A stretch of DNA of 52,910 nucleotides from Betaproteobacteria bacterium UBA5216 (lineage in GTDB: Bacteria; Pseudomonadota; Gammaproteobacteria; Burkholderiales; SG8-41), in contig DHVE01000043.1 of the NCBI GenBank assembly GCA_002412495.1, positions 1 to 52,910 of the forward strand. Reading direction: 5' to 3'. Below, in pieces: positions 1 to 9,311 of this stretch. Within the stretch, counting starts at the first letter, position 1. Each line of letters opens with the position of its first letter. A model generated the notes under the pieces. The model was given only the letters and a program-made list of their open reading frames with translations. It made no database searches and had not been told where the DNA came from. The translations under genes and the position numbers were made by a program.

Positions 1-1
1 G

Positions 2-709
2 GTCAACGACGTGTCGTTCAGCGTCGAACGCGGCGAGGTGCTCGGATTTCTCGGGCCTAACGGCGCGGGAAAATCCACCACGATGCGCATGATTACCGGC
101 TACTACCCGCCCACGTCGGGCCGGGTGACCATCGGCGGATTCGACATTACTGAAAAACCGCTCGATGCCAAACGCCTCATCGGGTACCTGCCCGAGAACG
201 CGCCGGGTTATGCCGACATGACAGTGCATGGTTTTCTGAGTTTCGCCGCCGAGCTCCGGGGTCTGCACGGCGATGCGCGCAAGAAAGCGGTGCACAGCGC
301 GGTCGAGATGTGCTTTCTCGAAAACGTGCTGTATCAATCCATCGACACGTTGTCCAAGGGCTACAAGCACCGCACCTGCCTTGCGCAGTCGCTGGTGCAC
401 GACCCTGAAGTGCTGATCATGGACGAGCCAACCGACGGCCTCGATCCGAATCAAAAACACGAAGTGCGCTTGCTGATCCGCAAAATGGCGCCCAAGAAAG
501 CGATCATTTTTTCAACGCACATCCTGGAAGAAGTCGAGGACACCTGCACCCGCGTGATCATCATCGATCGTGGCGTGGTGGTGGCCAACGGCACGCCGGC
601 CGAGCTGAAGGCCCGCTCGCCGAATGGCCGGCTGGATGAAGTGTTCCGCGCGATTACGCTCCCGGATACCGTCAACGCGGCGAACGCCGCAACCGTAAAG
701 GCGGCCTGA
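2..709 (+). CDS. ABC transporter ATP-binding protein, GldA/CcmA type (5' partial)
   Basis: This is the ATPase of an ABC-2 type exporter; it hydrolyses ATP at the inner membrane to drive the permease encoded next. The frame is open from the first bases of the window, so the true start lies upstream and 235 codons are visible. Walker A is GPNGAGKST, the signature is an LSKGY variant of LSGGQ, Walker B is VLIMDEPTDGLDP, and the H-loop is STHILEE. The C-terminal tail after the fold (TLPDTVNAANAATVKAA) is short. The permease starts 2 nt after the stop, so the genes are translationally linked. The best family match is the GldA-type ATPase found with GldF/GldG proteins, also in non-gliding bacteria. 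The function is certain at family level; the substrate is unknown. Confidence 0.93.
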   Translation, partial: VNDVSFSVERGEVLGFLGPNGAGKSTTMRMITGYYPPTSGRVTIGGFDITEKPLDAKRLIGYLPENAPGYADMTVHGFLSFAAELRGLHGDARKKAVHSAVEMCFLENVLYQSIDTLSKGYKHRTCLAQSLVHDPEVLIMDEPTDGLDPNQKHEVRLLIRKMAPKKAIIFSTHILEEVEDTCTRVIIIDRGVVVANGTPAELKARSPNGRLDEVFRAITLPDTVNAANAATVKAA

Positions 710-711
710 TC

Positions 712-1455
712 ATGAATGCCTGGAATAACATCAAAGCCATTACCAAGCGCGAACTTGGCGGGTACTTTACGTCACCCATCGCGTATGTGTTTCTGATTAT
801 CTTTCTGCTACTGACGGGGTTTTTCACCTTCACCATCGGTAACTTCTTCGAGCGCGGCGAAGCGTCGCTGGTTTCGTTCTTTACCTGGCATCCGTGGCTC
901 TATCTGTTTCTGGTGCCGGCGGTCGGAATGCGTCTGTGGTCCGAAGAGCGTCGTCTCGGCACGATGGAACTGTTGCTCACCATGCCGCTGACCACCTGGC
1001 AGGCGATCATCGGCAAGTTTCTCGCGTCGTGGCTGTTTCTGGCGCTGGCGCTGGCGCTGACGTTCCCGGTGTGGATCACCGTGAACTGGCTGGGGTCGCC
1101 GGATAACGGCATCATCGCCGCCGGTTACGTGGGTAGCCTGTTCCTCGCCGGTTCTTATCTCGCGATCAGTTGCATGACATCCGCGCTGACGCGCAATCAG
1201 GTGATCAGCTTTATTCTGTCGGTGGTGATCTGTCTCTTTTTCATTCTGGCGGGTTATACGCCGGTTACGGATTTACTGACGCGTTTTGCCAGCCCCGTGG
1301 TGGTGCAGGTGGTCGCCGCATTCTCGGTGATGACCCACTTCGAGGGGTTCCAGCGTGGCGTGATCGATCTGCGTGATTTTCTGTTTTTCGCCTCGGTCAT
1401 CGGCTTCGCGCTGTTTACCACCGGCGTGATTATTCGCGGCCAGCGGGCAGGGTAG
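712..1455 (+). CDS. ABC-2 type transporter permease, GldF-like
   Basis: Membrane subunit of the exporter whose ATPase is encoded immediately upstream. The 247-aa protein opens with a cytoplasmic helix (ITKRELGGYFTSP, typical of ABC-2 permeases) followed by about six hydrophobic segments, the first near residues 22-42 and the last near residues 222-240. It also carries the WSEERRLGTMELLLTMP stretch that marks the GldF/NatB-like family. The start is ATG two nt after the ATPase stop. With the following auxiliary protein it forms a GldA-GldF-GldG arrangement. No gliding machinery is visible here, so export of an unknown substrate is the safer reading. Confidence 0.9.
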   Translation: MNAWNNIKAITKRELGGYFTSPIAYVFLIIFLLLTGFFTFTIGNFFERGEASLVSFFTWHPWLYLFLVPAVGMRLWSEERRLGTMELLLTMPLTTWQAIIGKFLASWLFLALALALTFPVWITVNWLGSPDNGIIAAGYVGSLFLAGSYLAISCMTSALTRNQVISFILSVVICLFFILAGYTPVTDLLTRFASPVVVQVVAAFSVMTHFEGFQRGVIDLRDFLFFASVIGFALFTTGVIIRGQRAG

Positions 1456-1469
1456 CTAGAGGAAAAATC

Positions 1470-3404
1470 ATGAAGAAATCCAATCTCGATTCCTTGTTTT
1501 ATTCCGCCGGCGGCTTGGTGTTGCTGGCGATTATCTTGATCGCGGCGAACTTCCTGTTCAGCGCCTTCAAGGCGCGCGTTGATCTGACACAGGGCAGCGT
1601 TTACACGCTGTCGCCCGGCACACGCGCGATTTTGAGCAAGCTCGAAGCGCCGGTGAAAATCCGCTACTACTACACGCAAAGCGGCAACACGGTGCCGGTG
1701 GCGCTGAAAACCTTCGCCAAGCGGGTGGAAGATCTGCTTGCCGAGTACAAGGCGGCATCGAACGGCAAAGTGATCATCGAGAAATTCAATCCCGAACCGG
1801 ATTCGGACGCCGAGGAATCCGCGGCGCTCGATAACGTTGAAGGCCAGCAGACCAACACCGGCGAAAAATTCTATCTGGGCCTCGCGGTGTCGTTCCTCGA
1901 CAAAAAGGAAGCGATTCCTGTGTTGTCCGCCGACCGCGAACAATTGCTGGAATATGATCTCACCAGCAAGATTTCGCAGGTTACTCAAGCGAAAAAACCG
2001 GTGATCGGGTTAATGGCGGGCCTGCCGGTGCTGGGGCGTCCGTTGAACCCGATGACCAAACAGCAGCCCACCGAGCCGTGGGTGCTGGGATCGGAACTGA
2101 AACGCACCTTTGACGTGAAAAAGATCGAACTCGATGTCAAGAAAATCGACGACGACATTAAAGTGCTGTTGGTGATTCATCCGAAAAACATCACCGAAGA
2201 AGCCGAATATGCCATTGATCAATTCGTGCTGCGCGGTGGCAAGCTGATCGCGTTTGTCGATCCGTATGCGTATTTCGATCAGCAGCCCGACATGCAAAAT
2301 CCGTTCGGTGGCAATCAGGCCGGCGGCTCCGCGCTCTACAATCTGTTCAAGGGCTGGGGCGTTGAAATGGATGGCGGCAAGGTGATCGCCGACATGACCT
2401 TCCCCAGCGGCTCCGGGCCGCGCCTGCTGCCTACGTTACTGATGCTCACCAACGACGCGTTCAACATGGACGACATCGTAATGAGTCAGGTGGGTACGAT
2501 GCTGGTGCCGTTCGGCGGCACCTTCAAGGGCAAGCTGGCGGATGGGCTGAAACAAAGCGTGCTGATCCATTCATCGAAAAACGCAATGCCGGTGGATTTG
2601 ATTATCGCCACGCTGTCAGGCGAGCCGTCCACGCGCGGCTTCGCGCCGACCGGAAAAGAAGAGCCGATCGCGATACGTCTCAGCGGCAAATTCAAATCGG
2701 CATTTCCCAATGGCGAACCGCAGCTGCCACAACCGCCGGCGAAAAAAGGCGAAGAACTGAAGCCGCCCCCTCCGCCTTCGGGCAAGCACATGCGCGAGGC
2801 GGCCGCCGAAAACTCGGTGGTGTTGGTGGCCGACGTGGACATGCTGACCGATGGCGCGGCGGTAGAGACACAAGACGTGTTCGGGCAGAAAGTCGTGGTG
2901 CCGCGCAACGGCAATCTCGCGTTTGCGCAGGGTCTGGTGGAGCAACTGGCGGGCGACCAGAATCTGGCGACGCTACGCAGCCGTGCGGCGTTCAGCAAGC
3001 CGCTGACGGTGCTGCGCAAGATGGAAGCGCAGGCGCAGCAGGCCTATCTGGGCAAGATCAAAGGGCTCGAGGATGGGTTGAATCAAACCACCGAAAAACT
3101 CCAGGCCTTGCAAAAAGGACGTGCCGGCGCGGCGGGCGGCGCCACGGCGGCTACCGTGCTGACGCCCGAGCAGCAGGTGGAAATCGAGAACTTCCGCAAA
3201 AAAGCCAACGAAACGCGCAAGGAGCTGAAGGAACTGCGCAAGAATCTGCGCGTGGATTCCGACCGGCTTGAGTTGTGGACCAAGGTGGTCAACATCGGCG
3301 CGATTCCGCTGCTGGTGGCGATACTGGGCCTGATGCTGGCTCTGGCGAAGCGCCGCAAGCTGAGAACCGCCGTGGCAAGCGCAACGCCGGCGAGGGCAGC
3401 ATGA
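1470..3404 (+). CDS. GldG-family ABC exporter auxiliary protein
   Basis: A 644-aa membrane-anchored protein of the Gldg family (ABC-type uncharacterised transport system domain). It has an N-terminal transmembrane helix at about residues 12-32, a large extracytoplasmic region beginning LTQGSVYTLSPGTRAIL (the usual opening of this family), a Pro-rich linker near residues 430-440, a predicted coiled coil at about 515-600, and a C-terminal transmembrane helix at about 606-626 followed by a basic tail. It lies 14 nt after the permease with the SD-like AGAGGAAAA ahead of ATG, and it overlaps the next gene by ATGA. Its role is inferred: it probably forms the periplasmic part of the exporter. No catalytic motif was recognised. 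Confidence 0.85.
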   Translation: MKKSNLDSLFYSAGGLVLLAIILIAANFLFSAFKARVDLTQGSVYTLSPGTRAILSKLEAPVKIRYYYTQSGNTVPVALKTFAKRVEDLLAEYKAASNGKVIIEKFNPEPDSDAEESAALDNVEGQQTNTGEKFYLGLAVSFLDKKEAIPVLSADREQLLEYDLTSKISQVTQAKKPVIGLMAGLPVLGRPLNPMTKQQPTEPWVLGSELKRTFDVKKIELDVKKIDDDIKVLLVIHPKNITEEAEYAIDQFVLRGGKLIAFVDPYAYFDQQPDMQNPFGGNQAGGSALYNLFKGWGVEMDGGKVIADMTFPSGSGPRLLPTLLMLTNDAFNMDDIVMSQVGTMLVPFGGTFKGKLADGLKQSVLIHSSKNAMPVDLIIATLSGEPSTRGFAPTGKEEPIAIRLSGKFKSAFPNGEPQLPQPPAKKGEELKPPPPPSGKHMREAAAENSVVLVADVDMLTDGAAVETQDVFGQKVVVPRNGNLAFAQGLVEQLAGDQNLATLRSRAAFSKPLTVLRKMEAQAQQAYLGKIKGLEDGLNQTTEKLQALQKGRAGAAGGATAATVLTPEQQVEIENFRKKANETRKELKELRKNLRVDSDRLELWTKVVNIGAIPLLVAILGLMLALAKRRKLRTAVASATPARAA

Positions 3405-4603
3405 ACCGCAAACAATTTTTGATGATGCTGGCGGTCGTCGCCGTTCTCGGTGGCGCGGGCCTTGCCATGTTCTGGCAGGAACTTTCGGGCTACAAACAAA
3501 GCGGGGCGAAAATCGGCGCGAAGGTGTTGCCGAATCTGAAGGCCGCCGACGCCACGGAAATCCGTTTGAAGGACGCCAAGAACGAAGTCACGCTGGTGAG
3601 CAAGAAAGGTTCATGGAGCGTGAAAGAGCGCGGCGGTTACCCCGCCGACGTCGGCGAAATCAGTGAGCTGCTGGCAAAGCTGGTGGAAGCCAAGGTCGTG
3701 CAATCCGAGGCGGTGGGCGAGTCGCTGCACCCGCGTCTGAACCTGGCCGAGCCGAAAGACAAAGCCAGCGCCGAAGGCACCGGCACGCTCGTGGAACTGA
3801 AAGACAAGGATGCCAAGCTGATCGCCAAGCTGGTTTTCGGCAAGGTATCGCTGAAAAAAGACCCCGGCAATCCGTTGCCCAACGCGGTGGATGGCGTGCC
3901 GGCCGGCCGCTACATGATCGCGCCGGACAAGGTGCAGGGCGTAGTAGTGGTGTCCGATCCGTTCGCGAATGTCGATGCCAAGGCAGGCAAGTGGCTGGCG
4001 AAAAACTTTTTCAAGGCGGACCGCATCAAGTCCCTGACCGTGGGCGAGGGCGCCGCGCAATGGAAGATCACGCGCGAGCTTGAATACAGTCAGTGGAAAT
4101 TTGCCGCTGGCGCGGGGCAACTGGATCCCAGCGCCGCCGTGGGCGCGGTGAATGCGCTGGGGCAGTTGGCGTTCAGCGATGTTTCGACCGATGCGAAAGT
4201 AGAAGGCGAGAAAGTCACCAAGATTATCGCGGAAACCTTCGACAACCTGACGTATACGATCACCGTGGCGAAACAAAAAACCGGCGACGATTATCTGTTC
4301 AACTTCGTGTTGACCGGCGAGCCGCCGAAAACGCGCACGCCGGAAAAAGATGAAAAGCCCGATGAAATTAAACGCCGCGCCGAAGAATACGAGAAATCGC
4401 TGAAGGTGCTGGAAGCGCGCGCCCAATTTGAAAAAATACTCGGCCAGTGGGTGTACGTCATGCCCGCAAAATCGCTGGAACCGATACTCAAGGATCGTGT
4501 GCAGATGGTTGTGCAGCCGCGCAAGCCGGGTGACGACAAAGGCGGCCCGCCGCCCGGCATGGCCGGCATGCCGCCGGGGATGATGCCGGGCATGCCTCGA
4601 TAG
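3401..4603 (+). CDS. DUF4340 domain-containing membrane-anchored protein
   Basis: A 400-aa protein with one N-terminal transmembrane helix (about residues 5-24) and a long extracytoplasmic domain of the DUF4340 type, typically found behind GldG genes. A longer frame exists upstream, but the ATG at 3401 is chosen because it gives the membrane anchor directly and overlaps the preceding stop as ATGA. The C-terminus is a Gly/Met/Pro-rich tail (GMAGMPPGMMPGMPR), low-complexity and probably disordered or surface exposed. The biochemical function is unknown; the operon position suggests an accessory of the ABC exporter. Confidence 0.82.
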   Translation: MNRKQFLMMLAVVAVLGGAGLAMFWQELSGYKQSGAKIGAKVLPNLKAADATEIRLKDAKNEVTLVSKKGSWSVKERGGYPADVGEISELLAKLVEAKVVQSEAVGESLHPRLNLAEPKDKASAEGTGTLVELKDKDAKLIAKLVFGKVSLKKDPGNPLPNAVDGVPAGRYMIAPDKVQGVVVVSDPFANVDAKAGKWLAKNFFKADRIKSLTVGEGAAQWKITRELEYSQWKFAAGAGQLDPSAAVGAVNALGQLAFSDVSTDAKVEGEKVTKIIAETFDNLTYTITVAKQKTGDDYLFNFVLTGEPPKTRTPEKDEKPDEIKRRAEEYEKSLKVLEARAQFEKILGQWVYVMPAKSLEPILKDRVQMVVQPRKPGDDKGGPPPGMAGMPPGMMPGMPR

Positions 4604-4626
4604 TAAGTGAACAAAAACAAATAGAT

Positions 4627-5590
4627 ATGTTTAAGTCACTGTTGGCGCCGCCCGGCGCGCTGGTGGTGACGCTTGCTTGGGCGCAACCTGCCGCGTACCC
4701 CGTCAAACCGATCCGCGTGATCGTGCCGTTTCCGGCGGGCGGTGGCATAGACGCGGTGGCGCGGCAACTGTCGCCCAAGCTTACCGAAGCGCTGGGGCAG
4801 CCGTTGATCATTGAAAATCGTGTCGGTGCCAGTGGCACGCTCGGCACGGATGCGGTGGCGAAAGCCGCCCCCGATGGCTACACCCTGCTGGCTACGTTTG
4901 CGAGCCACGCGCAAAACGCGACGCTGTATCGCAATCTGCCGTACGATACGCTGAAAAGTTTTGTGTCGATCATCGCTGATTTCCACGGTGCCCAATTATC
5001 TGGTGACGCACCCGTCGTTGCCGGTAAAAACGGTCAGGGATTTGATCGCGCTCGCGAAATCCAAGCCGGGTGAAATTTTGTATGCCTCCATAGGCAACGG
5101 CACGCCCTCGCATCTGTCGGCGGAATTGTTGAAATCGATGGCAGGCATCAATCTCACGCACGTGGCCTACAAGGGCGGCGCGCCATCGGTGATTGCGCTG
5201 ATGGCGGGCGAAACGCAACTCACCATTACCACCGTATTGCTTGGATTGCCGCAGGTAAAAAGTGGCCGCTTGCGCGGCGTGGCGGTGACGTCGATGAAAC
5301 GTTCCAGCGTGATACCCGAAACACCGACCGTCGATGAGTCAGGCGTAAAAGGGTATGACTCCAATGCTTGGTATGCGCTGCTGGCGCCCGCGCGTACTGC
5401 GCCCGAGATCGTCACGCGCTGGAATCAGGTCGTCGCCAGCGTGGTGCGCGCGAACGACATGCGCGAACGTCTCTTGCAACAAGGCGCCGAACCCGCCGCC
5501 GGCGCCCCCGACGAACTCGACAAACTGGTGCGCGACGACATCGCCAAGTGGGGCGCGGTGGTGCGCAAGCTGGGACTGACGGCGGACTGA
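4627..5590 (+). pseudogene. Bug/TctC-family periplasmic binding protein, frameshifted
   Basis: The two halves of one Bug protein lie in different frames. Frame 1 (4627 onward) holds a short signal-like start, the PIRVIVPFPAGGG loop, the IIENRVGASG motif and PDGYTLL, then runs into nonsense ending at 5073. The second half, VPNYLVTHPSLPVKTV to the C-terminal KWGAVVRKLGL, is in the next frame ending at 5590. Removing one base at about 4969-4972 restores FVSISLISTVPNYLV, so the lesion is a single-nucleotide insertion. Either the gene is recently inactivated or this is a consensus error. The signal peptide (MFKSLLAPPGALVVTLAWAQ) is shorter than usual. The gene sits 23 nt after the DUF4340 gene, and its natural ligand is unknown. 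Confidence 0.85.
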
Positions 5591-5663
5591 ACCGGGCGGG
5601 ATGGCTGCCGCCGTTTGTGGCGCGACACGAATGCGGGCTGCGTTGTATTACTCGCGCCGTCTG

Positions 5664-6638
5664 TCACTCCTGCCGGATCCCCGCGCGCCGCGCGACTTCC
5701 GCCCACTTGAGCATCTCCGCGCGTATCCATGCGTCGAACGCTTCCGGCGTGCGGATAGCGATTTCATTGCCCATGGCCTTGATGCGCTGTTGCGTGTCGG
5801 CCTCGCGCAGCACGGCGTTTAATTCACCATTGAGTTTGCCGATGATCGTGCGCGGCGTGGCGGCCGGCGCGAGGATGCCGTACCAGCCTTGCGCGGAAAA
5901 ATCCTTGATCGCGGTTTCGCTGACCGTGGGCAATTCGGGCATCAGCTCCGAGCGTTTTTCGCTCGCCACCGCCAGTGCGCGCAGGCGGCCGGCCCTGGCG
6001 AGCGGTGCAACTAGGGCCAGCGTGTTGAACATGATGTTGATCTGCCCTGCGAGCAGATCGTTGTTGGCCGGGCCGTTGCCTTTGTACGGCACGTAAATAA
6101 TGTCCACGCCCGCCTGTGTCTTGAAAAGTTCCGTGGCCAGATGCTGCGCGCCGCCCACCAGCGCGCCCATGGTAAGTTTTCCGGGCTGTGCCTTCGCGAG
6201 CGCGATGAGTTCCTTGGCGGAGTGCGCCGGCACGCTGGGGTGCACCACCAGCGCCGAGTTGTTAAAGGCGATCATGCCCACCGGCGCGAAATCACGCAGG
6301 GGATCAAAAGGCAGTTTCTTGAACAGCGCCGGGTTGATCACATGGCCGGTGTAGGCGAACAGCAGCGTGTAGCCGTCGGGCGCGGCGCGCGCCACCATCT
6401 CGGCGCCGATGTTGCCCGCGGCGCCCGGGCGGTTGTCCACCACCATTTGTTGTTTGAGCGTTAGCGTGAGCTTGGCCGCCATCACGCGCGCGACGCCATC
6501 ACCCCCGCCGCCCGCGGATGAGCCAACGATGAGCCGGATGGGGCGAGCGGGGTAATCCTGCGCGTGCGCCAGGCTTGAGCCGAGTAGCGGCACACACAAG
6601 ACGGCGATTCGCCGCGCCGATGTAAGCAATGAAAACAT
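5664..6638 (-). CDS. Bug/TctC-family periplasmic substrate-binding protein
   Basis: Solute receptor of the tripartite tricarboxylate transporter type, presumably binding a carboxylate in the periplasm. The mature part starts at QDYPARPIRLIV; the conserved ligand loop is SSAGGGGD instead of the usual PFPPGG, followed by VVDNRPGAAGNIG and PDGYTLL, and the end is KWAEVARRAGI. From the ATG at 6638 the protein is 324 aa with a clean signal peptide (cleavage after SLAHA). An upstream ATG at 6665 would add nine residues without improving the signal. It is convergent with the frameshifted Bug gene and followed on the same strand by another Bug gene upstream. No membrane subunits are nearby. Confidence 0.88.
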   Translation of the reverse strand: MFSLLTSARRIAVLCVPLLGSSLAHAQDYPARPIRLIVGSSAGGGGDGVARVMAAKLTLTLKQQMVVDNRPGAAGNIGAEMVARAAPDGYTLLFAYTGHVINPALFKKLPFDPLRDFAPVGMIAFNNSALVVHPSVPAHSAKELIALAKAQPGKLTMGALVGGAQHLATELFKTQAGVDIIYVPYKGNGPANNDLLAGQINIMFNTLALVAPLARAGRLRALAVASEKRSELMPELPTVSETAIKDFSAQGWYGILAPAATPRTIIGKLNGELNAVLREADTQQRIKAMGNEIAIRTPEAFDAWIRAEMLKWAEVARRAGIRQE

Positions 6639-6745
6639 GGGCCGGTTATAGCAATTCCATTTCATTGCAGAAATAATGTTGTTGTTCCATAAACCTCGTT
6701 GGCGTGGCGGAATGCTTCGCTATTGAAAGTGAAATTGAAATGGAA

Positions 6746-7768
6746 TTAGTCCGCGCGGATATGGGCATTCTTAACCACGCGAGACCATTTTTCGACATCC
6801 CGCGCAAGAAAGGCGCGAAACTCCGCGGACGAGGTCGCCACGACTTCCGAGCCTTCACTGGCAAGCCGGGCGCGGATGTCAGTGTTTGCCAGCGCGCGCT
6901 TGATTTCGCCATGCAAACGCCCGATCAATGCGCCGGGCGTCGCGGGCGGCGCCGCCACGCCAAACCAGTTAATGACTTCAAAGCCGCCGACGCCGGATTC
7001 ATCGATGGTTGGCAAGTCGGGCAGGGCGCTTGCGCGCTTCAGGCTGGTGACCGCGAGCAGGCGCAAGCGGCCTGCACGTCCCAGCGCCAGCACGGTGATC
7101 GGCCCTGCGAACTGGTAGGCTACCTGTCCCGATATCACCTCGTTGGTGGCCGCCGCGGCGCCTTTGTAGGGCACATGCGTGACCCGGATGCCCGCCATTG
7201 TGCTGAACAACTCGGCGGCCATGTGCCCGCCGCTGCCGTTGCCCGCCGAGCCATAGAGCATCGGTTTGGCTTTCGCCATCGCGACGAGTTCGCTGACGGA
7301 TTTCACCGGCAAGCCGGTGTGCAGCGCCAGCAGCAACGGCGACCACGTCGCCTGCGTGATGGGTGTGTTGTCCGTCACGGGCGAGTATGTGGGCTTTGTG
7401 CGCAGTACGGCATTGGTGGTGTACGAGGTGTAAATCATGCCGATGGTGTGACCATCGGGCGCGGCGTGGGCGAGCATCTCTGCGGCAATCACACCGCCTG
7501 CGCCGGCACGGTTATCGATGACGAACGGCTTGCCCAACTGTTCCGACAGCGATGGCGCGATCAGGCGCGCAATGTGATCCACCGTGCCGCCGGGTGGCGC
7601 GGGAATGAGAAACCGCACGGGACGACTGGGGTACGCCGGCTCGGCGGCCTGTGTAATGCGCGGGGAAAACGGCGTAGTGGCGGCAATCGCGATTAACAGA
7701 ATGTGGCGGCTCGCCGGTCGTGCGCCGCGCGCGCGGGTATCCCCTGGGGCGTAATCAAGATGAAGCAT
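6746..7768 (-). CDS. Bug/TctC-family periplasmic substrate-binding protein
   Basis: A 340-aa Bug receptor. The frame is open to 7912, but the region before 7768 has no signal character, so ATG 7768 is preferred; the signal peptide then has a rather long basic n-region and ends near ITQAAEPAYPSRPVR. Family marks are RFLIPAPPGGTVD, VIDNRAGAGGVIA, PDGHTIG (His in place of the common Tyr), VTHVPYKG and KWSRVVKNAHI. The segment after the first lobe (SPVTDNTPITQATWSPLLLALH) is divergent, suggesting a different ligand from its neighbours. It points away from the 66-aa gene, with about 300 bp of divergent intergenic space upstream. Confidence 0.87.
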   Translation of the reverse strand: MLHLDYAPGDTRARGARPASRHILLIAIAATTPFSPRITQAAEPAYPSRPVRFLIPAPPGGTVDHIARLIAPSLSEQLGKPFVIDNRAGAGGVIAAEMLAHAAPDGHTIGMIYTSYTTNAVLRTKPTYSPVTDNTPITQATWSPLLLALHTGLPVKSVSELVAMAKAKPMLYGSAGNGSGGHMAAELFSTMAGIRVTHVPYKGAAAATNEVISGQVAYQFAGPITVLALGRAGRLRLLAVTSLKRASALPDLPTIDESGVGGFEVINWFGVAAPPATPGALIGRLHGEIKRALANTDIRARLASEGSEVVATSSAEFRAFLARDVEKWSRVVKNAHIRAD

Positions 7769-8069
7769 ACAGGCGATATTAGGTGAGGGCGGGTATTGCG
7801 GCAACACGGCAACGTTGGGTGTAACGTTCGCAAAGGTGCGCGCCTCGTGTGGCGGCTGTCGCGGGTTTTCGTGGTGGACGTTTTCGCGTATAAGAATAGC
7901 TGCGCCGCGCATAGACGCGTGGCAGAATTAAGCATCGAATACGATGGCGCGTAAGGTGTTGCAGAGGGTGTCGCGGAAGGCGTCGCTAAGATGCTGTATG
8001 CGGCGTCGTATGGAACACGATGTGCATGTCTGTAGTTATTTAAGTGTATGTTTTTAAAGGTAATTTGTC
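7769..8069. other. Divergent intergenic region, 301 bp
   Basis: This gap separates a minus-strand Bug gene from the plus-strand 66-aa gene and must hold promoters for both. No strong sigma-70 pair is obvious. The only notable item is the AT-rich 20-mer at 8039-8058, described separately. The short frames here have no recognisable similarity. Confidence 0.5.
8039..8058 (+). repeat. AT-rich 20-nt repeated motif, copy 1
   Basis: The sequence differs at one position from TATAAGTGTATGTTTTTAAA (second base T). Related copies are at 26528-26547 and 47224-47243. Here it lies 11 nt upstream of the ATG of the 66-aa gene, and its last AAA runs into the AAAGG that could serve as SD. Role unknown. Confidence 0.6.
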
Positions 8070-8270
8070 ATGAGCGTCAATGATTCCCGCAAGTTTTCCA
8101 AGTCACCCGTGTTGCCGCAGGGGCACAAGTGGACATTCACCAAGCGCAAGGGCATCTACGAATCCGATACCACGGCGCTGGTGCGACGCATGCTCGAAGA
8201 TGATGCCATCCGTGAAGACCAGCGTGCCGCGTGGGAGCGCTGGCGCAATGATCCGTCGAGCTTGAAGTAA
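8070..8270 (+). CDS. Small hypothetical protein, 66 aa
   Basis: A short charged, soluble protein (MSVNDSRKFSKSPVLPQGHK at the start; C-terminal helix rich in Arg, Glu and Trp, ending ERWRNDPSSLK). It has no signal peptide or transmembrane segment. AAAGG lies 11 nt before the ATG. Codon use resembles the neighbouring genes and the protein is not low-complexity, so it is probably real. It precedes a Bug gene by 51 nt and may be cotranscribed with it. The family was not recognised and no function is proposed. Confidence 0.6.
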   Translation: MSVNDSRKFSKSPVLPQGHKWTFTKRKGIYESDTTALVRRMLEDDAIREDQRAAWERWRNDPSSLK

Positions 8271-8321
8271 TCGTGTTTGGCGCGCGCAGAGCGGTATTGA
8301 GCGTTGAAAGGCGGTAGCGTC

Positions 8322-9308
8322 ATGCCAGAATTTCGTCAGGTTTTTTCCGCGAAGGCCGCCGGCATGGCATGCGCGGCCTTGCTGCTGGCAACACCGTGCA
8401 CCGCGCAGAACTATCCGGATCGTCCGATACGTTTTGTCGTGCCGTTCGCGCCCGGCGGCAATGCCGACACCGTGTCGCGCAATACGGGCGTCAAGGTGGC
8501 CGAATCCATCGGACAGCAAGTCGTCATCGATAATCGTTCCGGCGCCAATGGCAATATCGGCATGGAAATCGTCGCGCGCGCCGCACCCGACGGTTACACC
8601 ATCGGGCTCGGTTACATCGCCAACGTGGCCATTGCGCCCAGTCTGGTATCGAAGCTGCCCTACGATCCGATCCGGGACTATGCGCCGGTTACCTTGCTGG
8701 CGACCGCACCGAATATCATAGTGGTGCACGTGTCGGTAAATGCGCGCACGCTGAAGGAATTGATTGCCTTGTCGAAGGCGAAGCCCAAGTCGATCAATTT
8801 TTCGTCGGCGGGTGTGGCGAGCGTAGGGCATTTAACCGGGGAGCTTTTCAACACCGCGTCCGGCGCTGACTTTCAGCACGTGCCGTACAAAGGCAGCGCG
8901 CAAGGCGTGATCGATCTCGTCGCGGGCCAGATACAAATGCTCATTGGTGGCATGTCGTCAGTGATGCCGCACATCAAGGCGGGGCGCCTGCGCGCAATCG
9001 CGGTCACGGGCGCGCGGCGTTCGCCCGCGGCGCCGGAGGTGGTCACGGTGGCGGAGTCGCTGATGCCGGGTTTCGAAGCCACGGCGTGGTATGGCGTCAT
9101 GGCGCCGGCGGGGACGCCCAAACCCGTTGTCACGCGGCTGCATGGTGAATTCGCCAAGGCGCTGGCGTTGCCGGATGTCAAACAGCGCCTGGAAAATCTG
9201 GGATACCAGATCGTTGCCAGCACGCCCGACGAATTCGCGGCCTACATCAAGACTGAAATCGCCAAGTGGTCCAAGGTTGTGAAAGCCTCCGGTGCTAAAG
9301 CGGAATAA
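8322..9308 (+). CDS. Bug/TctC-family periplasmic substrate-binding protein
   Basis: A 328-aa Bug receptor with a typical signal peptide (MPEFRQVFSAKAAGMACAAL start, cleavage after CTAQ). Motifs in order are PIRFVVPFAPGGNAD, VVIDNRSGANGNIG, PDGYTIG, FQHVPYKGSAQG and KWSKVVKASG. The frame begins at a TTG at 8304, but ATG 8322 is preferred because GAAAGG lies about 11 nt ahead of it and it starts the signal peptide directly. The next Bug gene begins 3 nt after the stop, so two paralogous receptors appear cotranscribed without transporter membrane genes. Confidence 0.9.
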   Translation: MPEFRQVFSAKAAGMACAALLLATPCTAQNYPDRPIRFVVPFAPGGNADTVSRNTGVKVAESIGQQVVIDNRSGANGNIGMEIVARAAPDGYTIGLGYIANVAIAPSLVSKLPYDPIRDYAPVTLLATAPNIIVVHVSVNARTLKELIALSKAKPKSINFSSAGVASVGHLTGELFNTASGADFQHVPYKGSAQGVIDLVAGQIQMLIGGMSSVMPHIKAGRLRAIAVTGARRSPAAPEVVTVAESLMPGFEATAWYGVMAPAGTPKPVVTRLHGEFAKALALPDVKQRLENLGYQIVASTPDEFAAYIKTEIAKWSKVVKASGAKAE

Positions 9309-9311
9309 GGC

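Noticed and set aside
4961..5073. Programmed frameshifting in the first Bug gene
   Set aside because: No slippery heptamer or downstream structure is evident, and other Bug genes have no such frameshift. A simple indel is the better explanation.
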